This document shows positions 7,902 through 14,107 of a stretch of DNA of 40,828 nt, one piece after another. Origin of the DNA: Treponema sp. GTDB taxonomy: Bacteria > Spirochaetota > Spirochaetia > Treponematales > Treponemataceae. The position numbers were made by a program, and so were the translations under genes. The notes beneath the pieces are model-generated. The model ran no database searches. It was not told where the DNA came from and worked only from the letters and a program-made list of their open reading frames with translations. Each line of letters starts with the position of its first letter. Within the stretch, counting starts at the first letter, position 1. The DNA lies in assembly GCA_024402635.1 (NCBI GenBank), contig JAKSTJ010000023.1, forward strand, positions 1-40,828, read 5' to 3'.

Positions 7902-7974
7902 CGCGGGGTAGAGCAGTTGGCAGCTCGTCGGGCTCATAACCCGGAGGCCGCAGGTTCGAGTCCTGCCCCCGCTA
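7902..7974 (+). tRNA. Initiator tRNA-Met (CAT)
   Basis: A 73-nt cloverleaf. The anticodon loop is CTCATAA (anticodon CAT) on a stem with three G-C pairs (GGG/CCC), the mark of initiator tRNA. The acceptor strands CGCGGGG and CCCCGCT leave the first pair unmatched (C1 against T72), another initiator trait; it is usually C1/A72. T-arm GCAGG-TTCGAGT-CCTGC is intact. CCA is not encoded. Its 3' 43 bases are repeated at 20409-20451, so it is the integration site of the element downstream. Confidence 0.95.
7932..7974 (+). repeat. attL: 43-bp direct repeat inside tRNA-fMet
   Basis: Runs from the anticodon loop (GCTCATAACCC) to the discriminator base. It is identical to 20409-20451 except G7965 versus A20442. 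Bases outside the repeat differ at both ends, so the strand exchange lies within it, probably in or near the anticodon loop. Confidence 0.9.
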
Positions 7975-8008
7975 TACACGTAAATCTTTGTGTTACAAGG
8001 ATTTACAA

Positions 8009-8093
8009 CACTTCTAAGTTATCTTGAATAAGCTTAGCGTGGAACTACATTGCAGATTTATGAAAGGTTTTTATGAAAAACTTTTCGGCTGTA
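8009..8093 (+). ncRNA. Structured leader element, copy 1 (before integrase)
   Basis: Part A (8009-8047) forms a hairpin: CTAAG-TTAT, loop CTTGA, ATAA-G-CTTAG, then GCGTGGAACTA. Part B (8051-8093) is a two-level hairpin with outer arms TGCAG/CTGTA and inner arms AAAGGTTTTT/AAAAACTTTT, ending in a short T-run. The same architecture recurs at 11689-11783 with compensatory changes in part A. It lies directly upstream of the integrase. I do not recognise it as a known RNA family. It could be a cis-acting leader, a small RNA, or a protein-binding DNA palindrome. Confidence 0.6.
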
Positions 8094-8109
8094 TTTTAAG
8101 GTGGTTTGC

Positions 8110-9193
8110 ATGGCTAAGCTTTTTTATTTAACTACAAAACGCCATGGCGGCAACTATTATGTTCAGTTCCGAATGGAAGATGGATCTTTATCCTTCCAGA
8201 AAAGCACAGGAACTACGAACTATGATGAGGCTCAGAAAGTAGCCTACACTTGGCTTGCGAATGGCAACATTCCCGCAAGAATCAATTCCAAAACTCCAGA
8301 CAAAGCAACAACAGATCTGAACAAGATGGACTGGATGAAACAGCTGAGAACTATGGAACTTAGCCGTGAAGATGTTCAGCTCATTGTCGATGTTCTTATC
8401 GACAGAAAGATGCTTGTCTCTGGAATCCTCACTGCAGAACCTTTCTTCAAAGACAATTAAAGGAATTATGGATTGTGTAACAATTCCTTTGAAATGGGCT
8501 TATCAGAAACACATGACTCAGATTACAGGTTTCAATGATCTTCCAAGAGTCAGAGTAAAAAGTAAGGAACGAGAAATCCTTCCTGAAGTTGATGTAGCAA
8601 AAGTATTCCAGGCTCCATGGGGAAATGAAGTTTCAAGACTTGCTAACCTACTGGCCATGTACACTGGTATGCGTGCAGGTGAAGTTCAGGCTTTGAAGGT
8701 TCAGGATATTCATGATGATTATATCTGGGTATCTCATTCCTACAACAAGTACAACGAACTTGTACCTCCAAAGAATGGAGAATGCAGACCTTGTCCTATT
8801 TCAAAAGGCTTACATGATGCTTTACTTGAAAGAGCAAAGTGTAATCCTAAATATGATGTATTACAGGGTGATACATTCATCTTCTTCGGTCAGGATCCAT
8901 TGAAACCTATGAATCAGAGAAACTTCAACAAGTATCTGCAAAGAGCTATTGCTGATATAGGTATAGCAGAACCTGAGAAATATGGATTCCATTGCTGGAG
9001 ACACGGATTCTGTACAGAAGCTGCAGGTGTTATTTCTGATGACCGTATGATACGTATGGTTTCAGGACACAAATCACAGCAGATGTTTGAACATTACGCC
9101 AAACATATTGAACAGCAGAAAACAATTGAGATTATGGGTAAAGCTGCTGAACAGTTATTTGGTGATATTGTTTCCAATACTGTAGATAAATAA
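8110..9193 (+). pseudogene. int: Tyrosine integrase, frameshifted
   Basis: Phage-type site-specific recombinase that would integrate the element into tRNA-fMet. The N-terminal part (8110-8460) has the arm-DNA-binding-like KLFYLTTKRHGGNYYVQFR. The catalytic part lies in another frame (open 8366-9193) and contains all expected residues: Arg in TGMRAGEV, HCWRHGF (HxxR), SGHKS and the Tyr in FEHYAKH. The frames cross somewhere in 8420-8460. At the join the chain goes from LVSGILTAEPF to LSSKTIKGIMD, and most of the usual core-binding domain seems missing, so a deletion with frameshift is likelier than programmed slippage. Start at ATG 8110 is set by AAGGTGG 6 bases upstream. Confidence 0.85.
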
Positions 9194-9232
9194 AAAATGT
9201 GGTCCAGTTGTGCATATTTTTCTTTTGTTTTC

Positions 9233-9261
9233 TTGACGATAGTGCTATACACTATTATACT
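9233..9261 (+). promoter_or_regulatory. Promoter with operator filling the spacer
   Basis: TTGACG (9233-9238) and TATACT (9256-9261) are 17 bases apart. The spacer itself is a perfect dyad, ATAGTG-CTATA-CACTAT (9239-9255). A dimeric repressor bound there would block RNA polymerase. It drives the Xis-like gene at 9303. Confidence 0.75.
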
Positions 9262-9302
9262 ATATATAACTAAACATAAAAAGCTGCCTGCCAAGGAGCA
9301 AC

Positions 9303-9551
9303 ATGGTTAGTACTAAAATGGAAATCACAGAATTTCCAAACGAAACCCTGCTTACAAGAAAGCAGGTCAAAGAAATCTTAAAGATTTCTTATGCGCAGCT
9401 GGATTCACATATTCCAGACAGCGAGTTACCAAGAACGCGTATGAATGGTCATACCTACGTTTACCGTGCAGATTTGATTGCCTATATTGAGGCCCACAGA
9501 TCTACCGGTCGGTTGCATAAAGCAGCTTTACCTAACGGAGGTGCGGCATGA
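9303..9551 (+). CDS. Xis/AlpA-like helix-turn-helix protein
   Basis: An 82-residue DNA-binding protein of the MerR-like winged HTH type used by excisionases (helix_turn_helix_17/AlpA-like). LLTRKQVKEILKISYAQLDSHI forms the HTH and RMNGHTYVYRADLIAYIEAHR the wing and following helix. In elements of this kind the protein bends DNA at att sites to direct excision, or regulates the integrase. AAGGAG precedes the ATG, and a repressible promoter lies 40 bases upstream. Its stop codon overlaps the next start (ATGA), so the two are translationally coupled. Confidence 0.8.
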   Translation: MVSTKMEITEFPNETLLTRKQVKEILKISYAQLDSHIPDSELPRTRMNGHTYVYRADLIAYIEAHRSTGRLHKAALPNGGAA

Positions 9552-9925
9552 TTTCAGACAATGTTTTTAATCAGTCATTTGCATTAATGGCAGCAAAGTG
9601 TCCCGCTTTCGGTAATGTGACGGTTACTTTTTCTGTTTGTTCAGAAAAAGTAAAATCTATGGCTATTTTGCCTTTTGAAGAAATCTTCTTCACAGGTGAA
9701 AAAAGTACAGTTTCCTGCGAAGTTCAGGTTTTTACGGAGAGTTTGAAACTACGCATGTTGAAGGATATTAAGAATCTTAGACTTCAGCATGGTGTAATCG
9801 TTGTTCCAATCAACGTGAAATACGGAGAATTGAATCAGTATTCAGTTTATGCCGTACCTGAAATTGATGGAGCTTTACTTCACCAGCAGATTAAAGGTCA
9901 GTGCTTTAAAATTACAGTTGCTTAA
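9548..9925 (+). CDS. Small IME protein of unknown function
   Basis: A 125-residue protein coupled to the Xis-like gene through a 4-base ATGA overlap. It is predicted to be mostly beta-strand (ITVTFSVCSEK-like alternation, VIVVPINVKYG) with no membrane segment and no recognised motif. Position suggests a role in regulation or maintenance of the element, but nothing in the sequence shows what it does. Confidence 0.65.
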   Translation: MISDNVFNQSFALMAAKCPAFGNVTVTFSVCSEKVKSMAILPFEEIFFTGEKSTVSCEVQVFTESLKLRMLKDIKNLRLQHGVIVVPINVKYGELNQYSVYAVPEIDGALLHQQIKGQCFKITVA

Positions 9926-9951
9926 TTCACTTTCACAATTAAGCAGGTACG

Positions 9952-9969
9952 GTTCCGGGAAACCGGGAC
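9952..9969 (+). other. GC-rich hairpin between IME genes
   Basis: GTTCCGG-GAAA-CCGGGAC, a 7-bp stem with a GNRA-type loop, in the 95-base gap before the ParB-like gene. No T-run follows at once, so it is more likely an mRNA stabiliser or processing site than a terminator. Confidence 0.45.
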
Positions 9970-10020
9970 TGTATTCACTGTAACATTTAAGGCTAATAAA
10001 CGTATAAGGAATTTTTTAGT

Positions 10021-10896
10021 ATGAGTATTTTTAATAACTTAGTGGCAAAAGCTAAAGCCACAACAACAAAAGCAGCAGAAACATTCGACAACGCTGCAAA
10101 ATCAATCAACACAGACAAAATCAGATGGATTCCAATTGAAAAGATTTCTATTGATCCAGAAATCAAAGCCATTTTCAATCAGAATGAAACAGAAATTCAC
10201 AACATCAGTGAAGACATGAAAGTGAACGGTTATAATGCCGGAAATCCAACTACAGTAAGTCAGGATAATGTTCTTGTAGAAGGACATACCCGTTATCTTG
10301 CGGCCCTTAGAGCTGGAATCAAGAAAATTGCAGTTGTGTACAAGCACTTCAATTCAAAACAGGAAATGCTTGAATACGCTTACAAACAGCAGCTTCACAG
10401 AAGAAACCTTTCTGAACAGGATATCTTTAATGCATATCTTAAACTTCGTGAACTTACAAACGAAGACGGAAAGAAGGCAAAAACTGATGTACAGATTGCA
10501 GAAGAACTTCATGTTTCTCCAAGACAGATTGCAAAAATGAAAGAGGTTGAACGTAAAGCCTCATCTGAAGTAATGACAGCTTTCAATGAAGGAGCTATTT
10601 CATTAAATCAGGCTTACAATCAGATGAAAGAAGAAATCAAACCTGCAGAGGAAAAGGTTGAAGTTCAGGAAACCATCTCTGAAGCACCAGCTGAACCTAA
10701 AGTCAGGAAAACTTCATCTGAGAAACCTTTTGTTGAAAAACTTAATCTTAAGTTCAAACCAGAAGATTTTGTATTACTCCAGAATGCTGCAGAAGCAGCA
10801 AATCTTTCTGTTACAGATTATGTAATGAAGCTTGTTATGAGCAACCTTCAGACTATTCCTGAAGCAGATACAGTTTCCGAAAAGGAAACAGCTTAA
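10021..10896 (+). CDS. ParB-like nuclease-domain protein
   Basis: A 291-residue ParB/Srx-fold protein. Residues 38-110 carry the ParB N-terminal domain: IPIEKISIDPEIKAIF, then NPTTVSQDNVLVEGHTRYLAALRAGI, the GHTR motif being the CTP-binding box in true ParB. Residues ~115-185 hold an HTH (DVQIAEELHVSPRQIAKMKEV). The remainder is a Glu/Pro linker and a short C-terminal helical domain that may dimerise. In mobile elements such proteins act in partition, transcription control or as a nuclease. No ParA partner is visible nearby. AAGGAA lies 10 bases before the ATG; a terminator follows. Confidence 0.85.
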   Translation: MSIFNNLVAKAKATTTKAAETFDNAAKSINTDKIRWIPIEKISIDPEIKAIFNQNETEIHNISEDMKVNGYNAGNPTTVSQDNVLVEGHTRYLAALRAGIKKIAVVYKHFNSKQEMLEYAYKQQLHRRNLSEQDIFNAYLKLRELTNEDGKKAKTDVQIAEELHVSPRQIAKMKEVERKASSEVMTAFNEGAISLNQAYNQMKEEIKPAEEKVEVQETISEAPAEPKVRKTSSEKPFVEKLNLKFKPEDFVLLQNAAEAANLSVTDYVMKLVMSNLQTIPEADTVSEKETA

Positions 10897-10936
10897 ACTT
10901 GAAATAAGGTCCGAAAACCGCGGGCCTTAACCACCT

Positions 10937-10977
10937 AGGGAAGGTTCGATTCGTCGAACCGGGCCTTCCCTTTTTTT
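10937..10977 (+). terminator. Rho-independent terminator after the ParB-like gene
   Basis: AGGGAAGG...CCTTCCCT with an inner GGTTCG...CGAACC stem, followed by seven T residues. A further GC-rich hairpin (AAGGTCC...GGGCCTT, about 10906-10928) stands just upstream. Confidence 0.85.
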
Positions 10978-10989
10978 AACAGTTCATAG

Positions 10990-11030
10990 TTGTATTATAC
11001 ACAAATATTGATATAATATTGATATATAAT
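10990..11030 (+). promoter_or_regulatory. Toxin-antitoxin promoter with direct-repeat operator
   Basis: TTGTAT (10990-10995), 16 bases, TATAAT (11012-11017); a second TATAAT lies at 11025-11030. Two copies of ATTGATATA (11007-11015 and 11018-11026) are spaced 11 bases, one helical turn, and overlap the -10 region. They are a likely operator for antitoxin autoregulation. Confidence 0.6.
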
Positions 11031-11046
11031 CTATTGGAGGTAACAT

Positions 11047-11310
11047 ATGCCAGCTATTAGAGCAAGTGCTGATTTACGCAATAAATACGTTGATATATCA
11101 AATTATTGTCATACAACAAATGAACCTGTTTTTATCACAAAAAATGGACAGGGGGATTTAGCTGTAATGAGTATTGAACAGTATGACGAAATGCTTGCAA
11201 GAATTGAATTGTATTCAAAACTTGCAGCAGGAATGAAAGATATTCAGGAAGGTAAAGTCCAGCCATTTGATGATGCTATAGCAGAAATCAGAAAGGATTT
11301 GGATATTTAA
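11047..11310 (+). CDS. Phd/YefM-family antitoxin
   Basis: An 87-residue antitoxin. The N-terminal half (SADLRNKYVDISNYCHTTNEPVFITKNGQ, GDLAVMSIEQYDEM) is the Phd/YefM DNA-binding fold. The charged C-terminal part (QPFDDAIAEIRKDLDI) should wrap and neutralise the toxin. It binds its own promoter with the toxin in known pairs. TTGGAGG precedes the ATG, and the stop codon directly abuts the toxin start. In the IME the pair would stabilise inheritance or act against phages. Confidence 0.9.
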   Translation: MPAIRASADLRNKYVDISNYCHTTNEPVFITKNGQGDLAVMSIEQYDEMLARIELYSKLAAGMKDIQEGKVQPFDDAIAEIRKDLDI

Positions 11311-11643
11311 ATGAATAAACTGATTATTTCTGATTCAGCCAAAGCTGATATCAGAGAAACATTAACTTATATAAAGGAAACTCTTCATAATCCTAAAGCT
11401 GCTTCTACTTTAGCAGATACTATTACTGAAGAATTGCATTTACTTGTTTTACATCCAAAAAGTGGACCAGTAGTCAATGATCCATTTCTTGCTGAATGTG
11501 GAATAAGATCTTTATTGATAAACAACTACAGAGCTTTTTATTCAATACAAGAAGAATCTGATAGTACTACCGTAAACATTATTAGATTTCTTTATGCTCG
11601 AAGAGATTTTGAAACTATTTTGAAAAATGAAATAGTTCATTAA
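11311..11643 (+). CDS. RelE/ParE-family toxin
   Basis: A 110-residue toxin of the RelE/ParE superfamily. Evidence: N-terminal LIISDSAKADIRETLTYIKE, then HPKSGPVVNDPFLAECGIRSLLINNYRAFYSI and the closing IIRFLYARRDFETIL, all typical of the fold. Members are either ribosome-dependent mRNA endonucleases (RelE) or gyrase inhibitors (ParE). The long N-terminal helical hairpin and RFLYARRD ending are shared by both, so I do not choose. It starts immediately after the antitoxin stop. A terminator lies just beyond. Confidence 0.9.
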   Translation: MNKLIISDSAKADIRETLTYIKETLHNPKAASTLADTITEELHLLVLHPKSGPVVNDPFLAECGIRSLLINNYRAFYSIQEESDSTTVNIIRFLYARRDFETILKNEIVH

Positions 11644-11654
11644 ACAAATAAAAC

Positions 11655-11687
11655 CTTCCAGAACTGAGTTTCAGTTTTTTTTGGAAG
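11655..11687 (+). terminator. Terminator of the toxin-antitoxin operon
   Basis: ACTGA-GTT-TCAGT followed by eight T residues, framed by outer arms CTTCCA and TGGAAG. Confidence 0.8.
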
Positions 11688-11688
11688 T

Positions 11689-11783
11689 CACTTCCAGGTC
11701 ATCTTGAATGAGCCTGGCGTGGAACTAATCTTCAATCTGTTCTGACGTACCCTAGGAAAGTACAGTCAGGAAGATTGTTTTTT
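11689..11783 (+). ncRNA. Structured leader element, copy 2 (before replication gene)
   Basis: Part A (11689-11727) matches copy 1 at every loop and flank base, but the stem reads CCAGG-TCAT, loop CTTGA, ATGA-G-CCTGG. That is three compensated pair changes relative to copy 1. Part B has outer arms AATCTTC (11727-11733) and GAAGATT (11770-11776), inner arms CTGACGTAC and GTACAGTCAG, then GTTTTTT, so it looks like a terminator. It ends 44 bases before the replication-protein gene. A transcription attenuator is one reading; a double-strand or single-strand origin, or an oriT, is another. Confidence 0.6.
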
Positions 11784-11826
11784 AGGAACGCGCCGGGCTT
11801 TTTTTATTCCCAGCACAAATAAACTA

Positions 11827-12708
11827 ATGGGAAAAGGAAATATAACTTTCTACCGGGTACCACATACTTTCGGTTACACCTGCATCTCAAACAAATGTCT
11901 GCAGGACACAAGACTTTCCATGGGAGCCAGAGGACTTATAGTTCAGCTTCTGAGCCTTCCAGGATACTGGACTCTGTACAAATCAGAGCTGGAAAATTAC
12001 AACAAAAACAGCCGTACTTCAATTGATACTGCAATTGCAGAATTAACAGAAACCGGCTATCTCACCGTCACAAAGGAATCTGATCAGTCTCTTACTTACA
12101 AAGTAAATGAAGTTCCAGACGGAACAATCGGAATTCATAAAATGTACAATGCACAAAATATGCAGTGCGATGTACAAATTGAAAATTCCGATGCACAAAA
12201 TGTTCAGGACCAATGCACAAATCATACATCAGGCGATGCACAAAACGTGCAACTACTAAATAACAATTTAAATACTATTAAACTAACTACTACTAAAATA
12301 GTTAGTCAGTCTTTATTTTCTAATAAAGAGTTAAAGAAATCTATTGAAGAAACTTATGGCTTTACTTTTTCTGAAGACTTTTACAGTAAGTTATCAGAAT
12401 TGAATGAAGAAAGAGGAATAAATCCTTTGGAGTATGCAGACTGGCTGATTAATCAGAAAGGCAAAAATGCAGCAAGCGTATCAAACTATGTTTATAAAGC
12501 TGCAGGAAATCTGAATATCATCAATGAATTCTGCAGATACAAAAAGGAACAGGAAAACATCAGAAAAACTCTTTTTGAACTTGAAGAGACTGTTGTTTGT
12601 CCTGAATGCAATCATAAATTCCAGAGCATTGATTTTATCACCCGTAAATGCCAGTGCGGTCTTTCCTTAAACGAGATTTTAGCTCGTAAAGGAGGCAGCA
12701 ATGAATAA
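11827..12708 (+). CDS. Replication-initiator-like winged-helix protein with Zn ribbon
   Basis: A 293-residue protein. Residues 15-90 form an HTH domain typical of phage, plasmid and ICE replication proteins (DTRLSMGARGLIVQLLSLPGYWTLYKSELENYNKNSRTS region, then an AIAELTETGYL recognition helix). Residues ~165-230 resemble a helicase-loader/DnaD-like helical region. The C-terminus has two Cys pairs (CPEC and CQCG), likely one zinc site. It overlaps the DnaB gene by 8 bases, so a role in loading that helicase at the element's origin is likely. No strong ribosome binding site; a structured leader precedes it. Confidence 0.7.
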   Translation: MGKGNITFYRVPHTFGYTCISNKCLQDTRLSMGARGLIVQLLSLPGYWTLYKSELENYNKNSRTSIDTAIAELTETGYLTVTKESDQSLTYKVNEVPDGTIGIHKMYNAQNMQCDVQIENSDAQNVQDQCTNHTSGDAQNVQLLNNNLNTIKLTTTKIVSQSLFSNKELKKSIEETYGFTFSEDFYSKLSELNEERGINPLEYADWLINQKGKNAASVSNYVYKAAGNLNIINEFCRYKKEQENIRKTLFELEETVVCPECNHKFQSIDFITRKCQCGLSLNEILARKGGSNE

Positions 12709-14107
12709 AGTATTTTTTGATGAAAATTCAGAACGAGCTCTTTTGGGCTGTATGCTCATGGATAACAAATGCATTTGTGATGTAATGTCAAAGCTTAAAT
12801 CAGGAATGTTTTATATTCCAAAACACAGAATGATTTTTGACTACATCCTGAACCTTTATAAAACAGGTGTGACTGCAGACATATGTTCACTTAATACTGT
12901 TTTGATGAACAGCGGTCTTATTGAACAGGCAGGAGGCGCAGCTTATATTGCTGACCTTACTACAGAAGTGGCCGGTGGTTCTAATGCTGATTTTTATATG
13001 AACAACGTTATCCGTCATGCACAAAGCCGGGCATTGAAAACAACCCTTGCTGCAAATCTTGAGAAAATTGGTTCTGCAGACAACACAGAAATCATTAAGG
13101 AAGTTGAAGACAATATCTTCAAAATAACTTCAGCTACCTGCACAACAAAAATCTGGACTCCTGAAGAACTGGCTACCGAGTACAACGAATACCTCAAATA
13201 TAACGAAGAAACCTGGGGGATTGAAAAAGGAATAAAAGTTGGATTCCCTACTTTGGACAGAATGACTGACGGTTTTCAGGCAGAAGATGTAATCATTATT
13301 GGTGCAAGACCTTCCATTGGTAAAACTGCTCTTGGTATTTCCATGATGCAGAATCTTATGGAAAAGGATGTTCCATGCGGATTTATAAGTGCAGAAATGA
13401 GTCAGCGCCAGATTATGACTCGTATGATTTCTCAGAGAACAAGAATTGATGGTTCAACAATCAGAAGTGGTAAATACACCACAGAAAACAAACGAAAACT
13501 TTTTGAAGCCACAGCTTATTATGCTTCAAGAAAATTCTACATTGATGAAACCTCGAACATCACACTTGATAATCTAATTTCCTCTGCAAGACACATGAAA
13601 ATCCATTATGGAGTGAAAATCATTTTCATTGATTACATCGGACTTATTACCGTAGATGGAGACGGACCAGTCTGGGAAAAAGTAAGTGATGTATCAAAAT
13701 CACTGAAAAGTCTTGCACGAGAATTGAAGATTCCAATCGTAGCTTTAAGCCAGCTTGGCCGCGAAGCAGAAGGAAACTCTCCAAATCTTTCAAACATCCG
13801 TGGTTCAGGTTCAGTTGAGCAGAATGCAGATCTGGTAATTCTTCTAAACGGTGAACGGGATTTAACCTGTTATAAAAACACAAATCCATTTCTTGAAAGA
13901 GACATTACTCTTGCAAAGCATCGTAATGGTCCCTGCGGAAAAGTTTATCTGGATTTTGAAAAGGAATTCACAATCTTTACAGAAGCAAAAGATCAGGAAG
14001 CCAGAGCTGAAGAAGATATGCTTAAGAATCTGACTGAAAAAGAAAGACAGAAGTATTTTGACCAGAAGAATGCACAGTTTGGAAATAATCAAAAGGAGGT
14101 GTGCTAA
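12701..14107 (+). CDS. dnaB: Replicative DNA helicase, DnaB-like
   Basis: A 468-residue hexameric helicase. The N-terminal DnaB domain (SERALLGCMLMDNKCICDVM) is followed by a linker and the RecA-like motor: Walker A GARPSIGKTALG (about residues 201-212), Walker B IIFIDYIGLI, the SQLGREAEG motif and the GSGSVEQNADLVILL sensor/arginine-finger region. Full length compared with chromosomal DnaB. AAGGAGG lies upstream of the ATG inside the preceding gene. Having its own helicase suggests the IME replicates autonomously after excision. The relaxase start overlaps its stop codon. Confidence 0.93.
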   Translation: MNKVFFDENSERALLGCMLMDNKCICDVMSKLKSGMFYIPKHRMIFDYILNLYKTGVTADICSLNTVLMNSGLIEQAGGAAYIADLTTEVAGGSNADFYMNNVIRHAQSRALKTTLAANLEKIGSADNTEIIKEVEDNIFKITSATCTTKIWTPEELATEYNEYLKYNEETWGIEKGIKVGFPTLDRMTDGFQAEDVIIIGARPSIGKTALGISMMQNLMEKDVPCGFISAEMSQRQIMTRMISQRTRIDGSTIRSGKYTTENKRKLFEATAYYASRKFYIDETSNITLDNLISSARHMKIHYGVKIIFIDYIGLITVDGDGPVWEKVSDVSKSLKSLARELKIPIVALSQLGREAEGNSPNLSNIRGSGSVEQNADLVILLNGERDLTCYKNTNPFLERDITLAKHRNGPCGKVYLDFEKEFTIFTEAKDQEARAEEDMLKNLTEKERQKYFDQKNAQFGNNQKEVC

